Shown: in pieces, positions 1-9,640 of the stretch
Layout: the number at the start of each line of letters is the position of its first letter
Numbering within the stretch: position 1 is the first letter of the stretch
Assembly: GCA_020853575.1 (NCBI GenBank)
Contig: JADYYP010000020.1
Location: 1 to 64,000, forward strand
Length of the DNA: 64,000 nucleotides
Source of the DNA: Planctomycetota bacterium
GTDB lineage: Bacteria > Planctomycetota > UBA1135 > GCA-002686595
Direction of reading: 5' to 3'
Notes under the pieces: generated by a model
What the model saw: only the letters and a program-made list of their open reading frames with translations
Database searches by the model: none
What the model was told of the DNA's origin: nothing
Made by a program: the position numbers and the translations under genes

Positions 1-1454
1 ATCCCCGGCTCGTGGCTGCGCACCTTGACCGCGATGATCGAGAACAGCATCTCGCCGGATGCGCTGGGAAGCCCACACACGCTGATCCGCGGCACGCAGT
101 TCAGCGAGTTCGTCTTGGGCGTGCAGTAGCCCAGCAGCGCGTTCGACGGCAACGACGGGACGTTGAGCAGGGCGTCGTCGTCGATCACGGAACCGATCGC
201 AGTGTCGCCGACGACGAAGCCATCCTGCCTCGCCGTGAAGATCACCGAGCCGTCGTTGCCAACGTCGAAGAACTCGCCACCCGACATTGCAACCACTTGC
301 TGACCGCCTATCCCCGTCGTCGCGCGGCGCGTTGTGCCCGTCATCAGGTCGTGGACGAAGAGGTCCCTTGTCCCATTGGTATCGCCCGCCACGAGATTCG
401 GAGAGTCCGACAAGTAGGCGAAGTACCGTCCGTTGCGGGACAGACCGCAACCAACCGCGCCAAGCGACGCCAGTTGTCCCGCGAGATCGATGTCGATTGC
501 CGTGGTGGCCCCGGTCCGTCGGTTGTGAAGGAACACGTCCGCATACGCACCGAGATCTCCCGGATAGAGATTCGAGGAGGTGCTCGTGAACGCCACCAGA
601 TTCCCATCGCCGGAGAGCTGCGCTTCGAAGCTCCACCAATTGCCTTGCACGCCTGACAGAGCGCTGACGAGTGTCGTCGTCCCGAGGTTCGAGTCGTGCA
701 CGAACACGTCGGGCGTGCCGTTGGTGTCGTTGGGAACCAGATCGTGCAGGAAACTGTTGAACGCGACCACCGATCCGTCATCTGAGATGTCGATCGGCGA
801 TCCGAAATAGCATCCAATCTGCCAGCAACCAGCGTGAGCCTCAGCTCCGGTGGATGTCACACTGACGCGCTTCGTGACGCCGGTGACTCGATCGTGGGTG
901 AACACGTCGTCGAAGGCATTGAAGTCGTTTGGGACCAGGTTGCCGGCGACACTGCGGAATGCAACCACGCGGCCGTCCGCGGAGATCGCCGGCTGAAAGC
1001 AGTGCCAGCCAGCCTGATTGCCGGCGCTGTCGACGCTGACGCGCTCGACGAACTCCGTGTCACGGTCGTAGACGAAGATGTCCTGGCAGTCATTGGTGTC
1101 GTTCGGGACCAGAAGTGAACTGGCGCTCGAGTACGCAACGAACCTCCCGTCTGCGCTCACGACGGGCTCTTCACTCGTGGCCACGCCGCCGTAGAGATCA
1201 CGACTCGCAGCTCGAACATCTCCGCGCTCAAGATCTCGGAGAATCACCGAGTACGGATAGTTGGAACCGATGTCGGACACTCGGGCCTGAAACACGACCC
1301 ATCGCCCGTCGTCGGAGCGCGCCCTCCCTTGGATATTGACTCTGCCAGACACCGGAGTGCCGTCTCCGTTCCCAGCAAGTCGCGTCGTCAATTGCGCCCA
1401 GGACACGACTTCGAGCACGAGCAACGACACAAGCACCTTCCATCTGACTCTCAT
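1..1454 (-). CDS. Secreted PD40/TolB-like beta-propeller protein (3' end beyond window)
   Basis: The reading frame opens at ATG 1454 and runs off the left edge without a stop (484 codons visible). An N-terminal hydrophobic segment ending VVSWAQ looks like a signal peptide. The body has about five repeats of roughly 50-70 residues. Each has a strand such as VSADGRFVAYSS or ISADGRVVAFRS followed by LVPNDTN..DVFVHD, the pattern of PD40/TolB-type propeller blades. Near residue 443 it enters a Cys-containing module starting YCTPKTNSLNC. A related module ends the protein encoded at 36039-37172. Its ATG overlaps the TGA of the upstream gene by one base (TGATG), so the two are probably translationally coupled. 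The function is unknown; surface binding or structure is likely. Confidence 0.8.
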   Translation of the reverse strand, partial: MRVRWKVLVSLLVLEVVSWAQLTTRLAGNGDGTPVSGRVNIQGRARSDDGRWVVFQARVSDIGSNYPYSVILRDLERGDVRAASRDLYGGVATSEEPVVSADGRFVAYSSASSLLVPNDTNDCQDIFVYDRDTEFVERVSVDSAGNQAGWHCFQPAISADGRVVAFRSVAGNLVPNDFNAFDDVFTHDRVTGVTKRVSVTSTGAEAHAGCWQIGCYFGSPIDISDDGSVVAFNSFLHDLVPNDTNGTPDVFVHDSNLGTTTLVSALSGVQGNWWSFEAQLSGDGNLVAFTSTSSNLYPGDLGAYADVFLHNRRTGATTAIDIDLAGQLASLGAVGCGLSRNGRYFAYLSDSPNLVAGDTNGTRDLFVHDLMTGTTRRATTGIGGQQVVAMSGGEFFDVGNDGSVIFTARQDGFVVGDTAIGSVIDDDALLNVPSLPSNALLGYCTPKTNSLNCVPRISVCGLPSASGEMLFSIIAVKVRSHEPG

Positions 1455-3261
1455 CAGAACCTCACGATCTGCACCCAACCGACAATCGGCGGAATAGTGC
1501 CCGCACCGTCTTGCCCTGCGCTGATCGCAAAGTGGGCCGAGCACTCGACGTGGTCGCGGCCCAAGTTGCGGCCCAGCTCTGCAGGTCCAACGGGGCTGGA
1601 GGTTGCGTCATAGGCCACGGCCCCCGACGGCAACTCGACGAGAGTGATTCTCCCGTCGCGCGTGCCTTGCAGATCGATTGACCGAACCACCGCTCGCTTG
1701 CGGTCGGGGGTCAGCGCGACGTCCGTGGGCAGGAACGCAGCCCCAAGGTCAATCGTGGTGGCCGTCGGCGGCCCGGCCGTCGACCAGTCGAGAACCCAGA
1801 TCTGCCCGCTCGAAGTGCTGGCGCGGCTACGGCCAATCACGATCGCCGCGGAGTCACTGCAGGCCGCCGAATCGGAGATCAGGATCGGATAGAAGGACGT
1901 GGGAGTGTAGCTCAGCGGATCGGGCGCACCGGGGAACCACTGCGGTGCTGGGCTCAAGGGAGTCTGGGTGACCGCCACCGTGAGGTCGAGGACCAGCGCT
2001 CCCGCGCGGGTCGACACGATGGCCTTGGTGCCGTCGGGAGAAATCGCCAGGTCGCTGGCGCGCGCAGGCGCCGCGACCGGCGGCACCATGCCCGTCGCGC
2101 TGATCACCGCGGTCGAATAGGGGCCAGTGGGCTTCTGGATGTCGACCACCGCCACGCGGAAGGTCTCTGGATCGTTGGCAGGCGGCGGAACGTTGATCGG
2201 TGCGACCCCGCTGTGCGCGGTTGCATTGCCGATCACCACCGCGCGCGTGTTCGTGACTTCGACCGAGTCGGCCGTGATCCACGAGGTCGGATAGACGTGG
2301 AACGCCGGCGTGGGGAGCGTCGAACCCTGGCGTACATCCAGCAAAGTTCCGGAGCGATTCTCGACCACCGCGATCACCCGCGTGCCGCTCACCACGGTCT
2401 TCAGGCCATCGCTGGTGACAGCGAGATCGTGCACGAGCTCGTAGGGGATCGCGGGCATGGGCTGCGGAGGACAGGCCGTGAAACCGTGGCTCTTGGGCCA
2501 ACCCGGGCTGGGCACGGAGAGTTGCGCGATGCCGATGAAGCCGCGCTCGGACGCCGGCGCACCTGGCGGTCCTTGCGGATAGCCCGCATTGCGCAAGGCG
2601 ATGACGCGGCTCGCGGTCATGGCGATCGAGTCCGCCATTCCCTGGGTCGAGCCGTTCGACGGCGGACAGATCGAGGGGAACGGCAGCGAGCTCAGGACGC
2701 CCCAGGGCAGGCCCGTCGAGAGATCCCAAAACGACACGGGTTGAGAGTCGTGGATGACCGCAGCCAGCGGGAGCATGCTCACCGGCGCGTGGCCCACGGC
2801 GATGTCCGTGGCCGAGTCGAAGACCGCCGAGGTGTTGAGGACGCTCGCGAGGAGCAAGTCGAAGATCGCGAGCTGACTGGGAATCGGCATCGAGCCGGGA
2901 GGAGGCGTGGAGGCCCCCCAGGAGGTCGCGATCGCGCTCGAGTCCAGGGCATCGACGAAGTCGGCCACCTGGAAGATGTTCGTCGGATGGCTGTGGAGCA
3001 GGGTCAGCGGCGGAGTTCCGGGCACGCTCAAATCGAGCATGTAGGTTCTGCCGACCGATCCATCGCGGCTGGCGGTGCGCAAGAGCGCGGTGCTCTCGTC
3101 GGGACTGATCACCAGATCGACGGGTAGACCGTCGACGACGTAGTTGGCCACGATCGAAGGCTGCGGCACGAGCTGCTGCGCGAGCGCCGAGTTAGCTAGA
3201 GAGAGAGAGAGAGAGAGAGAGAGAACGCCAGCGCGGGAAGCGCGATTCGCTCGAGGATCAT
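1454..3261 (-). CDS. Secreted propeller-like protein with a (CT)13 tract in the signal-peptide codons; ATG out of frame in this sequence
   Basis: The body (VPQPSIVANYVVDG onward, about 580 residues) contains propeller-like motifs such as LVISPDESTALLRT, LAISPDGTKAIVST and VALTPDRKRAVVRS. The natural start is ATG 3261, encoding MILERIALPALAF, then a Ser-Leu run from a CT repeat, then ANSALAQQ, which makes a classic signal peptide with an ALA cleavage site. As given, ATG 3261 is out of frame with the body: it reads into TAG (3198-3196) after 21 codons. Loss of one CT unit or gain of two would join them into a protein of about 600 residues. The body frame stays open upstream to ATG 3445, but that version has no signal peptide at its N terminus. 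It is either phase-variable or has a sequencing slip in the repeat. The gene after it overlaps by one base. Confidence 0.75.
3198..3224 (-). repeat. (CT)13 dinucleotide microsatellite inside signal-peptide codons
   Basis: On the plus strand this is 27 bases of alternating A and G; on the coding (minus) strand it reads T(CT)13. Every frame of a CT repeat encodes alternating Ser and Leu, so the hydrophobic core survives slippage while the downstream frame changes. Just after the tract the coding strand reads TAGCTAA. Both non-productive frames therefore stop at once (TAG or TAA), while the third reads through CTA-GCT-AAC into the mature protein. Confidence 0.95.
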
Positions 3262-3487
3262 TCGAAATCTCCTGGGGTTGCGAGCCACATGGCCGGGCCG
3301 ATCGAGCGCTGCGCCGGACCGATCCACCGCTGCCGCCAGCGATGGTAGCACGCTCCATGCCGATCGGCGGATCGACCGCGCAAGGCGGCGGATTGCGCCC
3401 TGCCGCCCGGTCTGCGCCGCCGGCGACGCCTGCGCCAAACCGCACAACGTGCGCGCCATTCCGCTCTCCGCGGAACGCGCAAGTGCG

Positions 3488-4642
3488 CTACAGCCCCAGG
3501 CGCGCTCGAAGCTCGCGGGAGACGACGCCGGCGACGATTTCGTTTCCGCGCGCGTTCAGGTGCTCGTCGCCGCAGTCGAGATCGACGCCGGTCGAGACCA
3601 CCTCGAGCAACGCCGCATCGATCGAGAATGTCGCGAAGCCCAGGCGGCGGCCGGCCTCGGCGAGCGTGCGCGTTCCGTAGGTTTCGTAGGGCGTGTCGCC
3701 GGCGTGCGGCGGCACCGCTGTCCCTGGATCGTAGAGCCAGCGGTCGACGAGATGAGGGAAATGGAACACAACCAGTGGGACTTGGCGCTCGCGGCAGAGT
3801 GAGCTCAGCCCTTCGAGCGCGTGGTGCGTGGCGGTGGCCGGATCGAGCACGCCGTCCCAGTAGCGCTCGATCCCCTGCTGCACTTTCGGATTGGCCAGGT
3901 CGTAGCGCGTCGGCTGGGCCGGCGCGGGCTCGAACAGCTTGACGCTCGCGAGGTACATGGCGGCCAAGCGCCGCGCACGCTTCTTGGCCAACTCGGCGTC
4001 GCCGGTCGGCTCGGGGACCGGGCGATTCTCGACGCTCCACGTGCCGTCGGCGGCGCGCGCGAACATCGGCTTGCCCATTCCCTGCATGTCGGACTTGCCG
4101 TTGTACAGCGTGTCGTTGTGTACGAAGCCGAGCAGCACGAGGTCGGGCTGGTGGCGCGGCGCCTCGCGCTCGAGAACCCACAGCTCTTGGTCCGTGCCGT
4201 AACCCGGCACCGCGAGATTGACGAGCTCGACCGCGCCACCGAGCTCGCGCTCGACCAGCCGCGTCCACGTCTGTGCGTCGTCGACGCCCCAACCCCAGGC
4301 GGTCGAGTCGCCGAGCACGAGGACGCGCTTGACTCCCGGCCGTTTCTCGAGCGCCCGCTCGGGCCCGCGCTCTCCGCGAGAGTTGAGCGTGACGCGGTAC
4401 TCTCCGGCGCCGAGCGCGATCGTCGCGCTCGCATTGCAGCGATTGCGCCAGCCCAGCTCGGCGTCGAACTCGCCCAGGATCGACTGCGGCGAACCAACGT
4501 GTACACCGAACACGAACCTCGGCCCGAGCTTCCAGCGCGCATAGAGCTCGAACGCCAGCGCGCCCAGCGCCGCCAGCGCGCAACCGATCGCGAGCGGGAG
4601 GCCGCGCCGTCTCCATGCGCTGATCGACGCCGATTGACCCAT
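3488..4642 (-). CDS. SGNH/GDSL-type hydrolase, membrane-anchored
   Basis: 384 residues. A short Arg-rich N terminus precedes one hydrophobic helix (about residues 15-34), so the enzyme is probably anchored and faces outward. SGNH blocks are visible: block I RVLVLGDSTAWGWG (Ser113 is the expected nucleophile), NLAVPGYG with the oxyanion Asn near 142, and DEHLNARGN near 359-367 supplying the Asp-x-x-His pair. This architecture resembles lipase/acylhydrolase or O-acyl-ester hydrolases acting on carbohydrates or lipids; the substrate cannot be told. It lies 226 bases upstream of the repeat-containing gene on the same strand. The RluA gene ends head-on behind its start with a 6-base gap, so all may share transcription. 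Confidence 0.8.
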   Translation of the reverse strand: MGQSASISAWRRRGLPLAIGCALAALGALAFELYARWKLGPRFVFGVHVGSPQSILGEFDAELGWRNRCNASATIALGAGEYRVTLNSRGERGPERALEKRPGVKRVLVLGDSTAWGWGVDDAQTWTRLVERELGGAVELVNLAVPGYGTDQELWVLEREAPRHQPDLVLLGFVHNDTLYNGKSDMQGMGKPMFARAADGTWSVENRPVPEPTGDAELAKKRARRLAAMYLASVKLFEPAPAQPTRYDLANPKVQQGIERYWDGVLDPATATHHALEGLSSLCRERQVPLVVFHFPHLVDRWLYDPGTAVPPHAGDTPYETYGTRTLAEAGRRLGFATFSIDAALLEVVSTGVDLDCGDEHLNARGNEIVAGVVSRELRARLGL

Positions 4643-4648
4643 CGCCCT

Positions 4649-5329
4649 TCAGCCTAACCGGTGACGCGTGCGCCACCATTCGCGCTCCGGAGCAGCGCAG
4701 CGCAGCGCGCGCCGCTCGCGCAGCGTCGGATGCTCGAATTCGAGCTCGGCCGCGTGCAACGCGATGCTGCGGTCGTCGAGTGGCGCCGCCGCGCCGTACT
4801 TGAGGTCGCCGAGGATCGGGCACCCCAAGCTCGCCAGCGCGACGCGCAGTTGGTGAGGCCGTCCGGTGTGTGGCATCAGGTCGAACTGGGTGTATGGGCC
4901 GGGGGCATCGACCACGCGCCACTCGGTGACCGCGAGCTGCGCTCCAGGACGCCTCGCGTCGACGGGCGCGACCACATTGCGTGCTTCGTCCTTCACGAGC
5001 GCGTGCTCGACTCGACCAGCGCGTTCGCGCGGCCGGGCCTCGCTCACGGCCCAGTAGAGCTTGCGCACCGTGTGCGAACGGAACTGCTCCGACAGGCGCG
5101 ACGCAGCCTTGCTGGTGCGCGCGAACAGCACCACGCCGGACACCGGACGGTCGAGCCGGTGAACCACGCCCAGGAACACTTCGCCGGGCTTGGAGAATTC
5201 GTGCTTGCACCAGGCCTTGGAGCGCTCGAGCAAGCTCTCGTCGCCGCTGGAGTCGGGCACGACCGCCACGCCCGCGGGCTTGGCGACCGCGAGCAGGTGA
5301 TTGTCGACGTACAACACCTCGAGCGTCAC
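4649..5329 (-). CDS. RluA-family RNA pseudouridine synthase
   Basis: 226 residues from GTG 5329. The start was chosen because GTG overlaps the TGA of the upstream methyltransferase as GTGA and the RluA domain begins at once (VLYVDNHLLAVAKPAG). The catalytic block is GVVHRLDRPVSG, with Asp near residue 60. The downstream blocks KLYWAV, PHTGRPHQLR and GCPILGDLKYG are standard for the RluA fold. No S4 domain is present. RluA enzymes convert specific uridines in rRNA or tRNA to pseudouridine; which site is modified cannot be inferred. Coupling to an RlmI-like RNA methyltransferase supports a joint role in RNA modification. A second RluA-family protein lies at 59181-59834. Confidence 0.9.
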   Translation of the reverse strand: MTLEVLYVDNHLLAVAKPAGVAVVPDSSGDESLLERSKAWCKHEFSKPGEVFLGVVHRLDRPVSGVVLFARTSKAASRLSEQFRSHTVRKLYWAVSEARPRERAGRVEHALVKDEARNVVAPVDARRPGAQLAVTEWRVVDAPGPYTQFDLMPHTGRPHQLRVALASLGCPILGDLKYGAAAPLDDRSIALHAAELEFEHPTLRERRALRCAAPEREWWRTRHRLG

Positions 5330-6261
5330 GGGCGCGCGCTCTCCGCCCGCAGCGCGTCGAGGCCTCTCCAGAAGCGCGCGCAGAAACCGCACGGGAGGAA
5401 GCGTTCCGGTTGCCCGGCGCGCGCGCGCTCGCGCAGCACGAGCTCTCCTGAGTCGATCACTCCCGGCCCGAGCTCGCCGAGCAAGTTGACGAACGACAGC
5501 GGAGAGAAGCCGATGGCGTAGGTCGAGAGCACGAGCGCCGCGCGCTCGGCGAGCAACTCGCGGCAAGCCTCGACCATCGCGGCCATGTGGTCCTCGAACT
5601 GCCACGTTTCGCCCTTGGGTCCGCGCCCGAAGTGCGGAGGGTCGAGCACGATCGCATTGTATTTCGCGCCGCGCCGCACCTCGCGGCGCGCGAAGGCCAG
5701 GGCGTCGTCGAGCACGATGCGCATGGAGTCGTCGGCGAGCCCCGATGCGCGCGCGTTCTCGCGCATCCACGCCAGCGAGGTCTTCGAGGCATCGACGTGG
5801 GTCACCTCGAAACCCGCGCGCACGGCCACGATGCTGGCGATGCCGGTGTAGCCGAAGAGGTTGAGCAGCCTCGGCCGCGCGCCGGTGAGGAGCGGCGCGA
5901 GCTGGCGCAGCCACTCCCAGTTGGCCGCCTGCTCCGGGAACAGGCCGAGGTGCTTGAAGGGCGTGGGGCGCACGATGCAGGTCACGTCGCGCCAGCGCAC
6001 GCTCCACTCCGACGCCGCGGCGCGCGGCGAGGTGTCGTCGCGGGGCACCCAATCTCCGTGCTTGCCTCCGCTCGCGAGGTCGCGCTCGAAGCGCAGATCG
6101 GCCGCGGCCCACTCGGAGCTCGGTGCCCGGCGCTGCCATAGCGCTTGCGGGTCGGGCCTGCGCACCAGCCGCCCACCGTAGCGCTCGAGCTTCTCGCCCG
6201 CGCCGGAATCGACGAGCTCGTAGTCCTCGAACGGCGCAATGGCGAACACGGCGGGCTTCAC
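5326..6261 (-). CDS. Class I SAM-dependent RNA methyltransferase, RlmI-like
   Basis: 311 residues from GTG 6261. The frame extends further upstream, but that region overlaps mqnA on the other strand. The SAM-binding motif is NLFGYTGIASIVAVRAG, the acidic residue after strand 2 is in VTHVDASKTS, and motif IV is IVLDPPHFGRGPKGE. The order and the DPP-H-F motif match the RlmI/RlmK family that methylates 23S rRNA cytosine C5 or guanine N7. Typical RlmI proteins carry an N-terminal PUA domain, which is absent here. It is coupled by a GTGA overlap to the RluA-type synthase. The exact base modified is unknown. Confidence 0.8.
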   Translation of the reverse strand: MKPAVFAIAPFEDYELVDSGAGEKLERYGGRLVRRPDPQALWQRRAPSSEWAAADLRFERDLASGGKHGDWVPRDDTSPRAAASEWSVRWRDVTCIVRPTPFKHLGLFPEQAANWEWLRQLAPLLTGARPRLLNLFGYTGIASIVAVRAGFEVTHVDASKTSLAWMRENARASGLADDSMRIVLDDALAFARREVRRGAKYNAIVLDPPHFGRGPKGETWQFEDHMAAMVEACRELLAERAALVLSTYAIGFSPLSFVNLLGELGPGVIDSGELVLRERARAGQPERFLPCGFCARFWRGLDALRAESARP

Positions 6262-6327
6262 GCGCGGAGAGTGTCGCGGGCCACCTGGGGCATTGTCGAG
6301 CCCGCGCTCGGCCTCTACCGTGCGAAG

Positions 6328-7152
6328 ATGCGCCTGCGCGTCGGATCCGTGCCCTACCTCGTCGCTCGACCGCTCAACCACGGGCTCGAGTCCGACGAGC
6401 GCATCGAGCTCTCGCGCGAAGTGCCGGCGCGCCTGATCGAGCGTTTGCGCGCGGGAGCTCTCGATGTGGCCTTGGTGAGCTCGATCGAGCTTTTTCGCCA
6501 ACCCGGCTACGGCTATCTCGCCGGACCGGCGGTCGCGGGCCGCGGGTACGTCGCGAGCGTGCAAGTGTTCCTGCGCCGGCCAGTCGGATCGCTCACCAGC
6601 GTGGTGCTCGATCCGTCGAGCCGCACCTCGCAGGCCCTGGCGCAGATCGTGCTCGCGCGCCGCGAGCCCGTAGTGCGCTTCCGCGAGGTCGAGCTCGGCG
6701 AGGACCCGCGCGCGGCCGCCGAGCGCGACGGCGCAGGCGGGTGGCTGCGGATCGGCGATCGCGCGCTGGTCGAGGCGCTCGGCCCCGCGGCACCGCCGAG
6801 CTTCAACCCCAGCGCGGCCTGGAGCGAGGACACCGGCCTGCCGTTCGTGTTCGCGGTTTGGATCGTGCGTCCAGGTCTCGAGCTGAGCGCGCCCCAGATC
6901 GAAGCCTTCTCGGCGGCGCGCGCGCGCGGACGCGAAGCGGTCGAGAGCTTCGCGCGCGAGGCCGCCGAGGCGTTGGGGCTGCCGCTCGAGCCCTGCCGCA
7001 AATACCTGCGTGCGGAATGTCTGTACGAGCCGGGCGCCGAGCTCGAGCCCGCGCTCTTGCGCTTCCGCGACGAGGCGGCGCGACTGGGATTGTGCCGCGG
7101 CGACGTCACTCCGCGGGCGATCGCGGTCGGAGGTGCGGCATGCCGCGCTTGA
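6328..7152 (+). CDS. mqnA: Chorismate dehydratase MqnA (futalosine menaquinone pathway)
   Basis: 274 residues from ATG 6328. The start MRLRVGSVPYLVARPLNHGL matches the conserved MqnA N terminus (G-x-V-x-Y-x-N/V-x-x-P-L). Later blocks include LDVALVSSIELFR, LDPSSRTSQALAQIVL and GLPFVFAVW, typical of the MqnA/MqnD periplasmic-binding-protein fold. The enzyme removes water from chorismate to give 3-[(1-carboxyvinyl)oxy]benzoate, the first step of the futalosine route to menaquinone. No other mqn gene is in the window. The start is divergent from the RlmI-like gene (66-base gap). The end overlaps the next gene by 13 bases. Confidence 0.85.
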   Translation: MRLRVGSVPYLVARPLNHGLESDERIELSREVPARLIERLRAGALDVALVSSIELFRQPGYGYLAGPAVAGRGYVASVQVFLRRPVGSLTSVVLDPSSRTSQALAQIVLARREPVVRFREVELGEDPRAAAERDGAGGWLRIGDRALVEALGPAAPPSFNPSAAWSEDTGLPFVFAVWIVRPGLELSAPQIEAFSAARARGREAVESFAREAAEALGLPLEPCRKYLRAECLYEPGAELEPALLRFRDEAARLGLCRGDVTPRAIAVGGAACRA

Positions 7153-7337
7153 TCGAAGGCCGCGAGTGCCCGCACTGCGGCGCGGCGCTGCCCGAGGCCA
7201 AGCCGCGCATGTGCCCCGCGTGCGGCGGCTCGCTGCAACAGCGCTACCTCAAGGCCGGCTGTCTGTCGAGCGCGCCACCGGCGCTGCTGGCGGTGGGCGC
7301 GCTGGCCTGGGCACTGGCGGAATTGCTCAAGGGTTGA
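7140..7337 (+). CDS. Small zinc-ribbon protein with one membrane helix
   Basis: 65 residues. Two CxxC pairs (CPHCGAALPE and MCPACGGSL) form a zinc-ribbon knuckle in the first 30 residues. A hydrophobic segment (ALLAVGALAWALAELL) at the C terminus suggests a single membrane helix with the ribbon in the cytoplasm. The ATG lies inside the last codons of mqnA (13-base overlap), so it is likely co-translated. No specific function is known. Confidence 0.65.
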   Translation: MPRLIEGRECPHCGAALPEAKPRMCPACGGSLQQRYLKAGCLSSAPPALLAVGALAWALAELLKG

Positions 7338-7416
7338 GCGCGCTGGCGCTGAGCGATCTCGAGGGAATCACGCTCTCGAGGTCCGGCGCCCGGCGGGCAA
7401 CGACGCATCCGAGATT

Positions 7417-7454
7417 CTGAGAGCTGGCAGCCTCGGTTCTTCTCGAGCTCTCAG
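7417..7454. terminator. 9-bp inverted repeat between convergent genes
   Basis: CTGAGAGCT at 7417-7425 pairs perfectly with AGCTCTCAG at 7446-7454, with a 20-base loop. It covers the stop codon of the minus-strand TPR gene and lies 80 bases after the end of the plus-strand zinc-ribbon gene. There is no strong T run on either side, so it is only a candidate bidirectional terminator. Confidence 0.35.
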
Positions 7455-9424
7455 CTCTTGAGATTGCCGAGCCACTGCTTGTACGCGTCGCCGGCACCGA
7501 CCTCGAGCTCCTTGCGCGCGCGCTCGAACTTGTCCTTCTCCCCCAACCGCGCGTAGATGCCCGGCGAGAGCATGCGCAGCACGCCCTGCGGATCCTGATC
7601 GCCGTCGACCAGCTTGAGCAACTCGGCCTTCGCGCCCTCGAGCTGCGTCGACCCGTAACGCAGAGCGAAGAGCACGCTGCAGGCCGCAACCGCGCGCGCC
7701 GCGCCGCACTTGGGATCGCCCTTGGCGGCCTCGAGACAGCTCTCGAGCATGCCCTTCTCGTCCGCCAGGATCTCGCGCGAGCCGAGTTGGATCGCGGGGA
7801 TCGCCTGGCCCAGCAAGTTCGCCAACGCCAGCAGGTATTGCTCCTGGCGATCGGGCGCGGGCCGCACGACGGTCTCCGGCCCGCTGCGCGGCTTGCCGCC
7901 GAACAACTTGCCGATCAAGCCGCTCTTGGGCACGGTGCGCGCGACGCCGCGCTGCTCGAGCCAGTCGAGCAAGTCGTCTTCGAGGCGCTGCGCCGCCGCG
8001 CTGAGCTTGCGCAGGCCGATGGCGCGGATGCGGTGCACCTCCTGCGAGGTCTTGGCGTCGAAGATCAGCAGCTCGACACGGTGACCGCCGTCGTCGCGCG
8101 CCAACACACCCTGCACGATGTACTCGGGCTTTTGATCGTCGGGGCGGCCCTTCTGCAAAGCGTCCGCGGGCCAGGTGTGGCCGGTGACCACGAAAGCACC
8201 GCCGGGGAGCAGCGGCACCACCATGTCGGCGCGCGCGGCCGTGCGCAGGTACACCGACTCGCACAAGTACATCGGAAGCGCGCGCGCCAGCCGGCCCAGT
8301 TCCTCGTCGACGCGCGGCGGCTTGCTCTTGTCCTTCACGTTCGCCAGCGACTCGTCCGCGAAACCCACGAAGGTCACCAGCGGCGCCTTGGCGTCCTTCT
8401 CCGGCGCGAGCCAAGGCGCGCCCAGGCCCTGCATCCACAGCGGCCCTTGCACGACGAACAGGCGGATCTCGATCTGCTGGTTCTGGCCTTGAGGCGCCGC
8501 GGGCTGCGCCTGCCCCGCCGCGCCCGCCGGCGCTTGGGGCAGCGGAATCTGCGGCACGCCGAGCTTCGACGCGAAGTGGTTCAAGGCCTGCGCGAGCGGC
8601 GGCAGGTTCAGCGCGGCGATGCGCGCGTGCAGGATCTTGGCCTCGTCGATGCGCCCGGTCTGCACCAGGGCTTGCAGCAGATTGAAGCCCGTCTCGGGGC
8701 GTTGGCGCCGCTCCTGATACTGCGGCAGCACGATCTCGAGCATCTCGACCAGCTTTCCGGCCTTGCCGAGGTCCGCGCTGACCGCCAAGAGCGCGTTGGG
8801 GTCGCGAGCGAGGTCCGCGGCGCAGGCGCGCAGGAGCGCGATGCCGCCGTCGATGTCTTGGGTGCGGAGCTTGTGCTGCGCGAGCCACATTTGTGCGCGC
8901 CAGCGGCCGGGTTCCTGGATCAGCTCACCGAGGAACTCGACCACCGCCTCGTCGCCGCCCTCTTGGTGCAAGAGCTGACAAGACCACTGCAGCGCGTTCT
9001 CTTGGTTGGGGTCGAGCTCCAGCGCGCGCGAGAGCAGGTTCTGAGCGCCTTCTTGATCACCGCGCCCCTGGCGGATGCGCGCCAGGTTGACCACCGTCAC
9101 CGAGCTCTCCCCGTTCTTCTCGATGTGTCCGCGCAGCGTGGCCTCGGCCGCGTCCAGCTGGCCATTTTGGAACTGCGTCGCGGACAGGATCACGCGCCCG
9201 CGCTCCGCGCCTTGGTCGAGCTCGTCGAGGCGCTTCGCGGCCTCGAGCACGCCGGCGTGCATGCCCTCGTTGAGAGCGAAGACGACTTGCTGGTAGAGCT
9301 GGTCCGCGTTGTTCCACACGGACTCCAGCAGCTTCGGCAGCGCCTTCTCCATGAACTCCGCACGCGGGATCTCGCGCGGTTGGCCCTGCTGGTCGTACAC
9401 GGTGATCGTTTCTTTGGCTGCCAT
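7451..9424 (-). CDS. Large TPR-containing protein of unknown function
   Basis: 657 residues, starting [20 protein letters not shown]. No signal peptide or membrane helix is seen. Residues about 40-330 form helical repeats of TPR type (for example [18 protein letters not shown]). A Pro/Ala/Gln-rich linker (about residues 325-350) follows. After it comes a region with the strands [22 protein letters not shown] and [12 protein letters not shown], then another helical part. The overall plan is a scaffold with an unknown middle domain. It is divergent from topoisomerase VI subunit B (216-base gap). I recognise no enzymatic motif. Confidence 0.8.
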   Translation of the reverse strand: MAAKETITVYDQQGQPREIPRAEFMEKALPKLLESVWNNADQLYQQVVFALNEGMHAGVLEAAKRLDELDQGAERGRVILSATQFQNGQLDAAEATLRGHIEKNGESSVTVVNLARIRQGRGDQEGAQNLLSRALELDPNQENALQWSCQLLHQEGGDEAVVEFLGELIQEPGRWRAQMWLAQHKLRTQDIDGGIALLRACAADLARDPNALLAVSADLGKAGKLVEMLEIVLPQYQERRQRPETGFNLLQALVQTGRIDEAKILHARIAALNLPPLAQALNHFASKLGVPQIPLPQAPAGAAGQAQPAAPQGQNQQIEIRLFVVQGPLWMQGLGAPWLAPEKDAKAPLVTFVGFADESLANVKDKSKPPRVDEELGRLARALPMYLCESVYLRTAARADMVVPLLPGGAFVVTGHTWPADALQKGRPDDQKPEYIVQGVLARDDGGHRVELLIFDAKTSQEVHRIRAIGLRKLSAAAQRLEDDLLDWLEQRGVARTVPKSGLIGKLFGGKPRSGPETVVRPAPDRQEQYLLALANLLGQAIPAIQLGSREILADEKGMLESCLEAAKGDPKCGAARAVAACSVLFALRYGSTQLEGAKAELLKLVDGDQDPQGVLRMLSPGIYARLGEKDKFERARKELEVGAGDAYKQWLGNLKS

Positions 9425-9574
9425 CGAAGGTCCTTTGGGGGGCGCGCAACACGCCCGCGACACGAAGCTCCACGGTGCGCTGCGACGTGCCGCTGCGCGG
9501 CGCGGTCTGGTTCGTGCGGGCGAAGATTCTCGCGTGGCGTGCGCCGAACGCAAAGGCCCAGGTGTGCGAAGCCG

Positions 9575-9602
9575 TTGAATCGCGCCGCGCTTTCGGTAGA
9601 TA
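9575..9602 (+). promoter_or_regulatory. Possible sigma-70-like promoter of topoisomerase VI subunit B
   Basis: TTGAAT (9575-9580) and TAGATA (9597-9602) are separated by 16 bases and end 38 bases before the GTG start at 9641. The match to consensus is partial, so this is a guess based on position and spacing. Confidence 0.3.
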
Positions 9603-9640
9603 CGGGCGCACAGCACAGCACCGAGAGCGAGGGGCCGAGC

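Noticed and set aside
3258-5210. 650-residue Arg/Ala-rich open frame
   Set aside because: It is a frame-shifted shadow of the SGNH hydrolase and RluA genes, with no domain motif.
7787-9640. Long open frame joining the topoisomerase VI subunit B frame upstream
   Set aside because: It is antisense to the TPR gene; the ATPase domain and ribosome site place the start at 9641.
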